A stretch of 64,000 nucleotides of DNA from Thelephora terrestris (GCA_015956445.1 WIUZ02000009.1:930001-994000); one strand, 5' to 3'; positions 20,130-33,469 are shown, counted from the first letter of the stretch. Notes: generated from the sequence alone by a model not told the origin. Program-made: numbers and translations.

Positions 20130-22842
20130 ATGCCAGGAGAGATACTCGACCGTCCCAATCCCCCACCCGGAAAGTCTCAACTTCCGGACTCCATCCTCGA
20201 ATATGGTGTAAATCTCGCGACTGCTAGTTTTCTCACCCCTGAAGACCTTCAGGCGGTCATCAAGTTCCGCCGCGCAGCCGACTACATCGCGGCGGCGATG
20301 ATCTTTCTGAAGGACAATGTGCTGCTCGAACGCGAGATCAGACCTGAGGATATCAAGCCAAGGCTACTCGGACACTGGGGAACCTGTCCTGGACTGGTTC
20401 TTACATACGCCCACCTGAATTTGCTCATCAAGAAGGAAAATCAGAAGATGATTTTTGTCGTTGGCCCAGGTTCGTAATCTTCCTGCCCTATACGCACATA
20501 CCCAGACCACTGACCGCCTTATCAGGGCACGGTGCACCCGCCATCCTGGCCACTCTCTGGATTGAGGGGTCCCTCGCAAAGTTCTTCCCCCGGTACAGCC
20601 TCGACAAAACCGGGCTCAAGAGCTTAATCGCTGGTTTTTCTACCCCAAGCGGCTTCCCCTCTCACATCAACGCCGAAACACCGGGATCGATTCACGAAGG
20701 TGGTGAACTCGGATATGCTCTTGCTGTCGCTTTCGGTGCCGTCATGGATAAACCTGAGCTGATCGTTCCCGTGATCATCGGTGATGGTGAAGCTGAAACT
20801 GGACCCACAGCTGCGTCAGTATATTCCTCTAGCCGGTTATCTCCTACACGCTCGTGTTAACTCCATGTTTTCAGCGCCTGGCATGCCGCAAAGTACATCG
20901 ACCCGAAGGAATCAGGAGCTGTTCTGCCCATCGTTCATGTGAACGGTTTCAAGATCAGCGAACGGACTATCTACGGCTGCATGGATGACAAGGAACTCAC
21001 TGCCCTTTTTACTGGTTATGGCTACCAGGTTAGGGTTGTGGGCAACGATCTTGCGAATCTCGATCAGGATATGGCTGCTTCTCTTCATTGGGCTTTGGGT
21101 GTCATCTGGTTCATTCAAAAGGCTGCTCGTGAGGGTAAGCCAATCTTCAAACCTCGGTGGCCCGTCATCATCCTCCGTACTCCAAAGGTGTGTATGATCT
21201 AAAACCGTTGTTCCCGATACGTGACTGAATCCCCCCTTCACAGGGTATGGGAGCGCCGGCGAAATACAAAGGAGAATTCATCGAGGGTTCCTTCCATGCT
21301 CACCAAGTCCCAATTCCCGACGCCAAGTTCGACGGTGAAGGACTTAAGGCCCTCCAAAAGTGGCTTGCATCGTACAAGCCTGCCGAGCTATTCACAGAAA
21401 CGGGAAGACCTATCGACGAAGTTCTCTCTGTTGTCCCTCGGGATAAAGAGAAGCGGCTTGGTCAGGTCAAAGAAACCCATGCTGGACGCGAACCAATCGA
21501 CATCCCTGATTGGAAGGAATTGGCCGTTGCGAAGGGTAGCGAAGAGTCGTGTATGCGCTTGGTTGGCAAGTACATGGACAAAGTCTTCCTCGCGAATCCG
21601 ACCAGCACCAGGATCTTCTCCCCTGATGAGCTTGAGAGCAACAAGCTTGCTGCCGTGTTCGACCACACGGGTAGGAATTTCCAATGGGACGAGTACTCCT
21701 TTGGCGAGGGCGGACGTGTGATCGAGATTTTGAGCGAGCATACCTGCCAAGGTCAGTCAACATCCGTTAACAAGTATTCGCATCCACTCACCCGTCTTCT
21801 TCCAGGAATGCTACAGGGTTACACGATGACCGGACGCACAGCCCTGTTCCCGTCTTACGAGGCTTTCATTGGTATCGCGCAGACGATGATGGTCCAATAC
21901 GCCAAGTTCGTCAAGATGGCTAAGGAAACCAACTTCCGTGCTCCCAACGCTTCTCTCAACTATCTCGAAACTTCCACCTGGACTCGTCAGGAACACAACG
22001 GTTTCTCCCACCAGAACCCGTCGTTCATTGGCGCAGTTCTCAACCTCAAGGCTGACGCCGCCCGTGTCTACCTTCCACCAGACGCCAACTGCTTCTTGAG
22101 CACGATCGCTCACTGCCTCAACTCGAGGAACTACATTAACCTTATGGTCGGTTCTAAACAGCCCACGGCCGTTTGGCTCAGCCCGGAGGAAGCGGAGATC
22201 CATTGCCGTGCTGGTGCTAGCGTCTGGAGGTTCTGCTCCACCGATGAAGGTCTCAGCCCAGATGTCGTCCTCGTTGGCATCGGTACGGAGGTCACATTTG
22301 AAGTTCTCGCCGCCGCCGCTCTTCTTCGCAAGCTCGCGCCAGAGCTTCGCGTGAGGGTTGTCAATGTCACCGATCTTATGATCCTCGGACCCTTCGGCTC
22401 TCACCCGCACGCCCTTTCGGACACCGACTTTGAGAACTTGCTCACCAAGGACAAGAATATCATCGTTAATTACCACGGCTACCCACGCGACGTGGCCGGG
22501 TTGGTATTTGGTCGTAAAGGAGCGGAGAGGATGCACATCGAGGGTTATAGGGAGGAGGGTAGTACGACAACTCCCTTCGATATGATGCTGAGGAATCACG
22601 TCTCGAGGTATCACGTTGCCGGGGAAGCTGTGAGAGGAGCTGCCATCTTCAACGAGCGTGTTGCCTTGAGGTCTATGGAGCTCGGTAGCGAGCTGCTGGG
22701 AAGGATAAAACGTGATCAGAAGTATATCTTCGAATATGGTGCTGGTGAGTTTCCCCAAGCCCTGAGTATCGTTGTTGTTTGTTTACATTTCTGCCCGTTT
22801 GCAGATCCTGCTGGTACTTATGACGTTCCTCCCTTCAAGTGA
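20130..22842 (+). CDS. Xylulose-5-P/fructose-6-P phosphoketolase, copy 1
   Basis: Thiamine-diphosphate enzyme that cleaves xylulose-5-phosphate (or fructose-6-phosphate) with phosphate to acetyl-phosphate and glyceraldehyde-3-phosphate (or erythrose-4-phosphate). Exons 20130-20469, 20526-20814, 20875-21187, 21244-21751, 21806-22744 and 22805-22842 total 2427 nt, 808 aa, the usual family length. Key segments: LLGHWGTCPGL near the N-terminus, GHGAPAILA, SIHEGGELGYAL, the ThDP motif GDGEAETGPTAA, and NFRAPNASLNY and NLMVGSKQPTAVWLS in the C-terminal half. All introns are GT-AG and keep frame. The start MPGEILDRPN matches that of copy 2 (MPAEILDRPN), which fixes the start. Confidence 0.96.
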
Positions 22843-23166
22843 TCTCATTCCTCTCCGTCCAATTCGGGTTGCCAAAAGTCGACATCATTGTGTACAGTAC
22901 AGCGCCCTTTCTAAAAGTCAGCAGAAGCTTGTTCTTGTTATTTGTATCTGATCATGTACTATACTGAGCTTACTGTAAAAAGTTGATATCCAAAGTGCTT
23001 TTGGAGGGATTGCCGCGCATTTAAGCTCTGGCTTGATCGGGCCGTTCCGAGTCCATTGAAGAGACCCTCCCCTCTAACGTAAGGCCGAGTCCCAGCCTAC
23101 CTCGACTTCAACCTCAACAACTCCACCCAAAACTTCACAGGCCCTATTTTCGAGTCTCAAGATCTC
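22843..23166 (+). promoter_or_regulatory. Phosphoketolase 3' flank and acyltransferase promoter
   Basis: About 320 bp. At 22945-22952 the minus strand reads ATCAGATA, followed by C, one base short of the iron-GATA consensus ATCWGATAA; it lies about 215 bp before the acyltransferase ATG. No other feature is seen. Confidence 0.35.
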
Positions 23167-24605
23167 ATGTCCGAACAACAGTTTGGCCCTATATTTGAAC
23201 CCGAGCCCGTCCCGCCTGTCTTAACCTTCCGCCTCCCCGACGATACCCCGGTCAAGACCTCGCAGAGTGCGGTAGATGGCCCCATAGATATCGAACTAGG
23301 CGGAGAAGCGCTTTGTTCCCTCGTTCCTCAATCGCGCACTCTTAAGATCAGTCTACACGGGGTGGTGAACGTTGATCGTGCAGAATTCGCTCCCATCTGG
23401 GGACTCGTCCTGGCCCAGAATCGGACCACCATCTCAAACGATGACCTTTGGGGCGCTCTCTACGGACTTTGGGTTAGGAAAGCCGAGGATGACGTGGTGC
23501 CTTTTGAATTGACCGATGATGTCGAAAAGGCCACAGAGTTGAGGAACTACTTAAGTCAGTTATCTGATTAGATTTGTCAACTCAGGGAGTTTAGGACTCA
23601 CCATTTTTTGTTCGATCTTAGCCTCCACCGGTCTGGCGTTCACCCCGCCTGATGCACAAGGCCCTTCGGACCTTCTTTTAGTGAGGGCTTCCTTCTGGCA
23701 GGGAGCAGGCGCTTCGCTGGCGAGGCATTGGTTGCGATCACCTGTTGCCCACCCATCGTTGTCACCTCTGTGTCCATTCCCATTCTTCGAATCGTTCACT
23801 CGCAACGAGCATGTGTTAACGACCCATCCGAGACGTCCTCCCAAGCCTCCCGTCGGTTCGGTCCTGTACGCCCGTTTTATCTGTTCCGTCGGTCAGATGC
23901 TCAGATTTATCCACATCGACGCGTCAAACCCGGAGCATTTTGACGCATATCAAAGGTGGCAGAATTCTGACAGGGTGAATGTTGGGTGGAAGGAGAGAGG
24001 CCCAGAGGAAAAGCATAGGGCGTACCTTGCTGACCGGTTGGTGGATCCCCATATTATGGGATTTATCATCGAGTGGGGTGGAGAATTCGCGGGATACGGT
24101 GAGATGAGTTGGGTGAAAGAAGATCTGATGAGGTGAGGCGTTTCCGCAGCTTCGTTTGCATGGTAAAGGTTGCTCATGTTAATCACAGCACCTACGTCGG
24201 GGGACTTGGGGATTATGACCAGAATACCCATCATCTGATTGGAGAAGAGAGGTTCAGGGGACGACACAGATGTAAGTTGTTTTTCACTATGTCTGGGTCG
24301 CAAGCTATGGTAACGGCATAAAAACCAGTCACGGCGGTCATTACCTCCTTAAAACATGCCTGTTTCCTGCGGGATCCAAGAACGGATATCGTCGTGGGCG
24401 AACCGAGGTACGACTTACCAGTCGTGCCAAGGCTCAAGCTTTTCCTCCCTCAAGAATTGAATAGGGTGGGTGTCTCGATAACTAGACCCAACACTTTCTG
24501 TCGCTCACTGACATTTTTTGGTAGGAATTTGAACTCCCACACAAGAGAGCGGTGTATTTTGTGCTCAGGCGCCATCGTTTCTTCCAAGCGGCAACGTTGT
24601 ATTAG
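23167..24605 (+). CDS. N5-hydroxyornithine acyltransferase for siderophore synthesis
   Basis: GNAT-type AlcB/IucB/SidL-like enzyme that transfers an acyl group (acetyl if the product is basidioferrin) from CoA to the N5-hydroxyl-amine of N5-hydroxyornithine. Exons 23167-23554, 23622-24132, 24189-24271, 24329-24465 and 24525-24605 add up to exactly 1200 nt (399 aa). The N-terminal part (DLWGALYGLWVRK, then ASFWQGAG and a Pro-rich RRPPKPP hinge) and the GNAT part are on different exons and look like separate genes unless spliced. GNAT signatures: HFDAYQRWQNSDRV, GPEEKHRAYL, HHLIGEERFRG, LRDPRTDIVVGEPR and FELPHKRAVYFVL with HRFF near the end. The NRPS follows 498 bp downstream on the same strand. 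The described Omphalotus olearius ferrichrome A cluster has an equivalent acyltransferase (ato1). Confidence 0.85.
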
Positions 24606-25103
24606 GATAAAAACGATTCACAGCTCGAGGGTCCCCCCTCGGTTCACTAGTTGAATCCTAAGCTTAGGATAAACCCGCAGTTACAATGCAGCAGAGATAA
24701 AATAGGGATCCGGAATGCTGATCCGTGAGAATTGCAAGGGAACGGGCTTGGCAATTCGTTAGCCGCTTCTTGCTGCCACACCTCTACCTCAGCCATGGTG
24801 ATGCACACCAGATCCAAATCCCACCCGGCGAAATCCTCGTCGCAGAACTCCACCAGATCTCGGAATCCCAACAAGCTTCCCGCTCTCGCTCCTCTGTCGA
24901 CCCGATGAGCCACTTCAGCCAACAATCTTGGTCACCCCGCGATATTATAGCCGGTCGATTTCCCCACCACACTTCGGATAGTTTCAGAAACACTTGTTGA
25001 TTCACGCGATGAACAAGGATTTGTTTATCAGATAAGATAAGCCAAGGGCTATTTTTCTACCTCTGCTCTGTCGAACATTTTTGGGCGTCAATCCACTTCT
25101 CAC
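24606..25103 (+). promoter_or_regulatory. Promoter of the siderophore NRPS
   Basis: Intergenic region between acyltransferase and NRPS. GATAA cores occur at about 24607, 24667 and 24694, and in the cluster at 25027-25041. Density of GATA cores is higher than in the other intergenic regions I read. Confidence 0.55.
25027..25041 (+). promoter_or_regulatory. Iron-responsive GATA-factor site (ATCAGATAA plus second GATAA)
   Basis: ATCAGATAA at 25027-25035 is a perfect match to ATCWGATAA, the site described for the iron repressors SreA/Sre1/Urbs1, which turn off siderophore genes when iron is plentiful. A second AGATAAG overlaps directly (25036-25041). The distance to the NRPS ATG is 69 bp. That a GATA repressor acts here is inference from the motif and the gene it precedes. 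Confidence 0.65.
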
Positions 25104-28100
25104 ATGCCGCCGACAGTTTGCGAATGGCCATGGACGGACTATATTTTCCACCCCTTCCCCGTCCTTTCTTCCTCAAAAAACTCCCCTTCCCTGGTCGGTC
25201 GCATCGAACTCACGCATAACCTACACCCGAACATCAGGGATCGCGATGTTGCGCAGAGACAGTTGCTCTGGGCGGCCATCGTCAAACTTACAACCCTCTA
25301 TGTTGACGCTCCAGAATTCGTATTCGCCGAGATACAAGGAAAACAGCCGATCTCTGCCTTCAAGGTGAACACCACCGCAATCCAGCAAGTCTCTACCTGG
25401 GCTGATTTAGCCACCTCACTCGACGGTGTTGAAAAATTTTGTATCCCCGTCCCCCGTGCACGAGCGGCCCTCGAGTTGGCAGATTCCGTCAATCCCTACC
25501 CCGTCATTATCGCTTGGGATAGCCTCCCACCGGAACTCGGAGATGTCGACGGACCAGCAGTGGTGCTAGAGATTGGGACGCGAAACGGGAAAAAAGAGGA
25601 GCTCGTGATCGCAGTAAGATGGAACCACTTGATATTGTCTCCTAATGCTGCGCAGGTGTTCTTGAGACAAACTCTCGCATTATTCGACGTTGCGGCTGCA
25701 GATTCCTCACGGACCGCAAGTACCATTGATCTTGATCCAACCCTCACTTCGATCATCAAGGCGAACTTCAATCCCGCGGAAGCCTTCTGCGCGACAGATT
25801 GGCTGGTCCGCAACGCAATTGAACGTCCAGACGCCATTGCTCATGAAATTTATGCCGACTTATCTTCTCCTCCCCACCTCCTTACATATGCCGAACTCAA
25901 CACCATGGCGAACAAGCTAGCGCGCTGGTTGCGGTCTAGCGGGCTAGACTTAGAGGACAGGGTAGCGTTGTGCCGTTCGAAGGACCTTCAGTTCTATGTT
26001 GCTCATGCAGCAATCTTCAAGTCAGGAGCATGTTATGTTTCGGTGCGGTGATCCACCAACATGGCACGTGCCGTTTAATTGATACCCTGGATTGTCTAGA
26101 TTGATCCTGAACTTCCCGAAGAGAGAAAATGTCACATTGCCGAAGATTCGGACGCAAAGTTCATCCTCACAAGCGACGCGTGGTTCGAGAGCTTCAAGGG
26201 CCCGGTCTATTCCTTGGACTCACCGACGACTCTAGCAGAAATCGACTCGCAGGATTCGTCGGAAATATCGCTGGCGAAGTTAGACTCGTTAGCGTATCTC
26301 CTCTACACCTCTGGTGGGTGGTTTCCTTGATTTTTATCCAGCTCGTCTCCGATAGTGGCCACAGGTACAACTGGAAAGCCGAAAGGATGTTTACTCAACC
26401 ACCGTGGCATATATTGGGCGATCAAGGCAATATGCGAGTATCCGCGAGAAGTGTCCCAGCCGGACACCGATAAACGGCTTGCACTTGCTTGTGCGTGTAT
26501 TCCATCTACCCCGCGTTTCTGGCAGAGCTGACATTCCGAACCGTCAGCGGTTGCATTTGATGTGCACATATCAGAGATCTGCCAAGTTTGGTGCCTGGGG
26601 ATTCGCCTCGTCACCGCACCTCGGTTCGAGGTGTTGGCAGACCTCCAGAACAACATCATTCGGCTGGGAATCACCAACTTGGCGATGGTTCCCAGCATGA
26701 TCGAAGCGACTTTGACTGCACCGGAAGATCTGCCGTTGAAGTACCTGGCATCTGGTGGCGAGAAGATATCAGACGCGGTAAGTGCGATGGATCGCCGCGG
26801 TACCACAGGACCGTGAACCCGTGATCTAGGTGTTGGAGACTTGGGCCGACAACCCAAACATCATCCTTGCAAACTTCTATGGGTACGCTCCGTGGCTTCT
26901 CGCATACCATTGTGTGGAGCTCAATAACACCCCCAGCCCCACAGAAGTAACCATTGGATGTGTTTCTCGGAAGGTGTCTGCGGAGGATCGGAAGGAGAAT
27001 ATCGGCAAACCGTTCCCGGCATGTTCTGCATACATCGTCAACTCTGAAATGGAGATCTTGCCCCTCGGTGTCGCAGGTGAGCTCGTCATTGGAGGGCCAC
27101 TTGTCGGGAGAGGGTATCACCGCCTACCCGAAGTCACCGCAAATTCGTTCAAGGAGTGGCCAACGAAAGGGTGTAGAGCGTATAGGACCGGCGACTTAGG
27201 TACGGTTGTTGCTTTCAAAATTTACATGCGATCCATGCTCATTTGTCTTATAGTTCGTATGACCGCTGAAGGAAACCTCCTGATTCACGGTCGGATCGAC
27301 TCTCAAATCAAGCTTCGAGGTGTCCGGATTGAGAGTGAGGGAGTGTCCGAAATCATTCGTCAAGCTACCAGGGGAAGGTCTTCTGCGCACACGCTCATCT
27401 CTTCCCACCCCGAACTTGGAAACGAGATTCTGGTCTCTTTCTTCGCCAACGACGATCCTTCAATCAAGGTTCACGAGAGACGAACGTCTACCCCCAAGAT
27501 CTTACTGGATAGAAATGGGGAGCTAGTTTCGATCAGAAATGCAGTGCAGATCGAGCTTGCTGTTTATATGCGACCCTCGCACATTGTTCCTCTCAATTTT
27601 TTGCCGTTAACTTTGAACGGGAAAATTGATGGGAACAAGCTGTTGGGAGTTTTCAAACAGACCCGACTCGAGGACCTCATGAGACTGCAGCTCCCCAGTT
27701 TTCCGAGTCAGGCGATCAGCATTTTCGGGGGACCTACAGATATAGAAAGCAGGGTCATCAACCACGTTTCCACGATATGCGGTCTTCCGGTGTCTAAAAT
27801 CACGCCTGCATCGAACCTGTTTGAGTGTGGCCTCGATTCGCTGGAGTTCAGCTCGCTTGCGCAAGCGTTAAGGAGAGAGTTCGCGAACCCGCTGTTGTCT
27901 GTGTCCTCGATCATGCAGTCTCCCGAAATCGAAGCCATTGCCAAGCTGTGCTCCGGAGTTGAGGAGGATCTCAGGGAGAAAGTTGTAGATTCTACCTGGT
28001 TGGAGGATTTCTCCAGGAAGTATCGGCCGTTGGTTCAGCAGGTCTTCCGAGAAAGCGACATAGAGCAGGTCTTGCCAACGCTTCCCATTCAGGACGGTAT

Positions 28101-31100
28101 TCTCGCCCAGTCCATGCAGTTCGACAACCTTTACGTTCAACACTTCTTGTATCGTTGCAAGAGCGGAGTCGATTTGGATCGACTAAAAAATGCTTGGCGT
28201 GAGGTCGTCCAGCGACAGGAAATCCTTCGGTATGACGTTTTTCTCTCTCTGCCGTCTTTTGGACTACCCGTGGCTCATTCCCCTAAAGGGTTGGGTTCGT
28301 TCTTGGGCCCGAGACACTGCAGGTCGTTTTTTCTCTCCTTGCTTCAACACTCCCTTGGATCTTACATGATATTGAGGAAGGCCGCAATATCCTTGAAATG
28401 TTCGGAGTCGAAGAAGGGCCTAGGATTGCAAGGGACATCAATGATGACATTACCACCCCACTTTTCAGACTCAACCTCTACCGGTCCCCTCATTCTTCCT
28501 ACCTTGCTGTCTCCATCCACCATGCCATATATGATGGCGTCGCGTTTCCTCTGCTCATGAAACAAGTGGACGCTGCATATGGGACCCACAGCCTACAGGA
28601 CGTCGTTCAACTCTCTGAAGTCGTCCGCCATATTGTCCCTGCCTCTCGTGATAACCGTACAGAAGAGTTTTGGGTATCTGAACTCCAGGGAATCCAGCTT
28701 CACGATCGGTCACTCCATCAGAGGAACGAGCACCATGTCGTTCGGTATGCCAAGTTGCTGGATGTATCTCTGCAACACCTACGATCAAGGTGCTCCGCGA
28801 TACACGTTACCCTTGAGGCTCTATTTGCCGGCGCTATCGCGTATTTAGGGAGGAGGTTTCTCGAGTGGTCAAATGATGTAATTTTCGGCGTGAGTTGGAG
28901 AGTCACCGGGAGATTGCCCAGTCTTAAACTGCGTTTATCCAGATTATTCACTCTGGGAGAATCAACGGTGCCATCGACTTGAGCAGTGCGATCGCGCCAC
29001 TTGTCTCCGTCGTTCCCTTGCGGGTCCAGTTACAACAGGGGAAGGTCGCCGGATACCTCCAGTCTTGTCGGTCATCGATAAATAGGTTGCTACCGCACGA
29101 ACACGTTCCGCTTGGAACAATTCAACGCTGGATCGGGGCGACTGCCCTGGTCGACGTTCTGTTTTCAACCCGCGAAGAAATCTCCCCACATAGCTACGAA
29201 TGTCTCGAGTATATCCCGTTGCCACCGCCACCGCCAGAGGTATGTTCATCACGTGCTGTGGATCGTGCTTACTGAGGTTGTCATAGTTTCCTATCGTTTT
29301 TGAGATCGTAGTTAATACAGCCAGCGACACCGTTGAAATTAGGTCCGCCGTTGCCGTGAACGAAGAAGTCCCGAAAACTGTTCAACAGCTAGTCGACGAA
29401 TTCGAATCCTGGGTAACATACCTCTCAGAATCACCAGATGGCGACCTTTCCTTCCTGGACACTGGCGATCGACCTACTCCCGGGGAGTCTATGCATCAAT
29501 CCGGAGGCAAAGAGGGTGGATCTGTGGATAGCCAAGCAGTTGAAACAGTTATATCCGAACTTTACGCCTTCCTTCGTATCCCCACGGAGAATGTGCGAGA
29601 GGATTCCACACTATTATCGCTCGGCTTGGACTCTCTAAAAGCAGTCGCTCTGTCTCAGCGCCTAAGGGAGAGAGGACTATTTATCTCGCCCGTGGATGTG
29701 GTTCGAGCAGGTTCTGTTCGCGGAATCGTTTCAGCTTCGACGACGGAAAGACAGCAGGGGATTCCAAGCCCGGAGGAAAACGGCTCTGAATTGGAACAAC
29801 TTCTGCAGCAAGATCTCCCCCCAGAATCGATCAGGCTGGACATAGATGACCAGATAGAGATTACAGCTGCGACTGCACTTCAGGCCGGGCTGCTATCTCA
29901 GGTAGTTTCAACCCAAATTTGATTTTTAGGATCCAAACGGTGCTCACTGACCTCCCATAGACCATCGCTTCCTCGGGGCAACTTTATGTGCACGCCTTCA
30001 CGTTCGAGCTCCAGCAATCATGCCAAATCGAACTCTTGAAAGAAGCGTGGAGAACGTCGGTTCAAAACCTTGACATATTGCGAACGTCATTCCACTTCTC
30101 CGTTGAGGTCGGCCGTTGGGCTCAGGTCGTACATTCGTCTCTTGACTTCAAGTGGACTTTTGAGAAGAGGCAATCTATCGATAGCGCGGCGAAGGATTTT
30201 ATTCGTGACCTCCATTTTGGCGCAGAGGACGCACTCCACCGCCCCCCGGTCCATCTTCGACACGTGTCCTTGTCTCCTCACGAGAACTATCTTATCGTCG
30301 TCCTTCACCACGCACTTTACGACGGGATTTCGCTCCCCATGCTCTTCAATCACGTCAAGGCAGTGTACAAAGGCGATTCTCCCTTTGCCCCCCAGTTTTA
30401 TACACTAGCTCGTCGGATGACCTCTATCGAAGCACGTGCCACGGGTTTTTGGCAATCTCGATTGAAAGGCGTACATCCGTGGAAGTTCCCCCGAAGGGTC
30501 TTTTCCACCGCAGATGCTTGGCGTACTTCTAAGGTGGTGAATGTTCCAAAGGAAATCATTGACAGATTTTGTCGACGATACGGAGTGTCCGCACAGTCTA
30601 TCGCTCAGGCAGCCTGGGCAAAGGTTCTGGCGGTTCATTGTAGGTGCCTCGATGTTGTCTATGGACACGTAGTCTCTGGGAGAATGATAGCTGGGTCCGA
30701 GAATATCATCGGTCCTATGTTCGTGAGTACTGGCTCTGTATGGAACCGGAAACTATATCTCAACGAAGGCAGAATACTATCCCTTGTAGAGTCACTATTG
30801 GGCAGAAACAAACAGGCAGAGACCTCGTGCGCTCCGTACACAAGCTCAACTTGGAAGCACTGCCTTGGCATCATGCATCCCTTCGGTCAATACAACGAGC
30901 TCTGGGCGCGATCTCACTGTGTGATACCCTATTCCTTTTCCAACCTAACACTCAGGAGGAAGACGAGCAGGACCCTCTCTGGACCCTGGTATCGCAGTCG
31001 GACGAAAGGGAGTCGAAGTCACAGGTTAGCCCCCATGGTTCGACTGTTTCGTTATCACTGGCTGAGCTTCTTCCAGTACGCTATTAACATTGAGATCCAC

Positions 31101-33146
31101 CCACAATCAGATTCGTGGGTTATCCGCTCCTCGTGTTCTGCAGCCGTCATGGACATTCCTGGTCTCGAAGAAATTCTCACAGAATATGAAGAGTCCATCG
31201 CACAAATCGTCAACCGGCCAGGAGACCCAGTCATGCCCACAGGTTTTTTGATTGTGGAGAGCCCTAAATCGTCACCTGGCATTGATCATGATTCCGTGTG
31301 CGAAGACCGCAATTGGGAAGAACACAAGTCGGCAATAATCCGTGGCCTCCTTTCGCGATTCTCAAAACTCCCCGAGAGTCTCATCCGTGGCTCAACCTCT
31401 CTTGCTTCTATGGGAATCGATTCCATCACCGCGATGCAAATTGCGTCCCTTGCGCGTAAACAAGGCGTCTACATCACCCCTGTGACAATCATTCAGTGCA
31501 CGAACGTTCATGAACTCCTCGTGAAGGCCCGGGAAGAAGAAATAGAAAAATCATCAGGGTTGGATTCTGCTGCATCTTCAAGACATCATTCCATAGAGAT
31601 CCCGTCACCCCTTGCCGACGTTATCAGCACGATCATGCCGCGTCACGTACGGCAGTACATTGAGGCGATTTACCCGGTGTCTTCAGGGATGGAATGGATG
31701 ATTGGGGCCTGGCAGAATAGTGGAGGGCACCGTTATCAACATGCATTCGTCCACCGAGTTCACGGGAGGGTCGACATCCAACTTTTGGAACGGTCTTGGG
31801 ATGCACTTCTGAGGTTCCATCCTATTCTCCGGTCGACCTTCTGTCCCGTTCCAGCGGTTAAGGAAAACCCAGACCACCTCCTCGCTCTCTGTGTTTTGGA
31901 CACGTTGCCCGGCGACGCGAAGCGTCTAAGTTGTCGAAAGCTCCCTGACTCACAAAACGAAGAGCAGGCGTTGGGCGCGGAGGTTAGGATGTCCGTAATG
32001 CACCCCCCTGCAACTCCAGGCATCCATGCTCGCCTTACAGTACTGGAGGGTATACGTGATAGTTATCTCTTGTTCAATCTTCATCATTTTCAATACGGTG
32101 AACCCTCATTCCCTTTCGCCTGTGCAATAGTGAATTAATTTGTTTCCACAGACGCTGGAAGTCTCCCGATCCTCATTAGGCACCTTGAAGCGCTCTACCT
32201 CGGGCTAGCCTTCCATTGCGAATCGAACGTCGGTTCTCATCTCAAGTCGCTATTTCCAACACCTTCAAAGGGGAAGATCCAAGAGAAGTACTGGCGGGAG
32301 CTATTTCCCCTAGGTTGGCAGCCAGATTTCTTCGCCCGCCCACCTCCCTTCCAAAAGAACACTCGAGCCAATCACCTTTTCCGTGGCGTTGTATCCTCGT
32401 TGGACAAATTGCGAGAAACGGCCAAGAAGTCGGACTTGACTCTTCAGGCGATCCTCCTTGCCGCTTGGGCTTGCGTTCACTCCCTTGAATGTTCCGCATC
32501 CGAAGCTACTTTCGGGATCTGGCACTCGAGTAGATTCACGGAAAACCTTGCCATACCGTGTCTCAACCTACTTCCAATGAGAGTCGTGGATACTCGCCGT
32601 CCGATTTTAGAGGTTTCGAAGGGATTGATGAAGGACCTTCAAAGGCGGACCGGAATTTTGGAACAATCCAAACTGAGGGATGTTAGCAGATGGGCAGGGT
32701 TGGAGGGGAAACCTCTCTGCAACGTGTATGTAAACGTCTTGCACCCTGGGCTCGAGCTTAGCGGTGATCCTGCAAAACACCACCTCTTTGAACCCGTTAA
32801 GGTGAGCCCCTTGAACTCTAGTCAGAGGTCGATCTTAGACAAACCCACACCAGCTCCCATATCGTGTCTCGGAGCTGGCTAACGAGAACAGCAACCGATG
32901 GAAGGGTGCTTTCAGCATCCCCGAGATACAGGTATGATTCTTTGCTCCGGGTAACGAGGTAGATCGTTGATCGGTTTCGCGCAGGACGATGTGATGATTG
33001 AAATATTCTTCGACAATGCAAAAGATTCTATCGGAATGAGCATTGAGTCGTCTGTTTTGACTGAACGACAATCGAAACGACTTGTAACTGAATGGGGAAG
33101 GGTAGTTACGGAACTTATCCCTCGAGAAGGGAAAAACTCCTTGTAG
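25104..33146 (+). CDS. NPS2-type siderophore NRPS, A-T-C-T-C-T-C (basidioferrin-type synthetase)
   Basis: Large cytosolic non-ribosomal peptide synthetase broken by many short introns. One adenylation domain: YTSGTTGKPKG rebuilt across an intron near 26310-26366, NFYGPTE across 26884-26940, YRTGDL at about 27180, GRIDSQIKLRG near 27295, and NGKID. Then T1 (GLDSL, 27829-27843), C1 (HHAIYDG, 28518-28538), T2 (GLDSL, 29623-29637), C2 (HHALYDG, 30306-30326), T3 (GIDSI, 31413-31427) and C3 (HHFQYDA across intron 32098-32151). One A domain serving three T-C pairs fits iterative loading of the same hydroxamate unit and a trimer. This architecture is reported for the conserved agaricomycete basidioferrin synthetase CsNPS2. 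I found no unavoidable stop; the exon structure around 28230-28380 is unsettled. Stop TAG at 33144-33146. Confidence 0.88.
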
Positions 33147-33469
33147 CCGATGGACGACAGTCCTATGTTCCATCCCTTCACTTGTGCTACACGTTATTGT
33201 GATTCTCAGGTTATGTATTTCATGATGTAGCTTTTCTTCTTTTCACGGATAGTTTTGTACTGTGCCACAGGTGTACGGCCTTGACCGGGAGCATTGGTCT
33301 TTGTCTTGGAACGTGTGTCTCATTCGCCCAGTGGCTATCTGGACCTTCAGAGCCAGCCCTGCTGGTTGTATTTTTAATGAAGGGGAGGCCCGGAAGGTAG
33401 AATATTGTGTGGGGGGTAGAATCGCACAGTGAAGGTCCGACCCGACTTTGTGATCTGGGCTCGGATCAG
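33147..33469. other. NRPS 3' flank
   Basis: Nothing recognised apart from an AT-rich 3' flank. Confidence 0.4.

Noticed and set aside
21811-22758. 315-codon open frame on the minus strand
   Set aside because: Exact antisense of phosphoketolase copy 1; copy 2 shows the same shadow at 40165-40788. It results from codon bias and has no domain.
23167-23571. Separate 134-aa hypothetical gene
   Set aside because: It is the first exon of the acyltransferase: a GT-AG intron at 23555-23621 joins it in frame, and the total of five exons is exactly 1200 nt.
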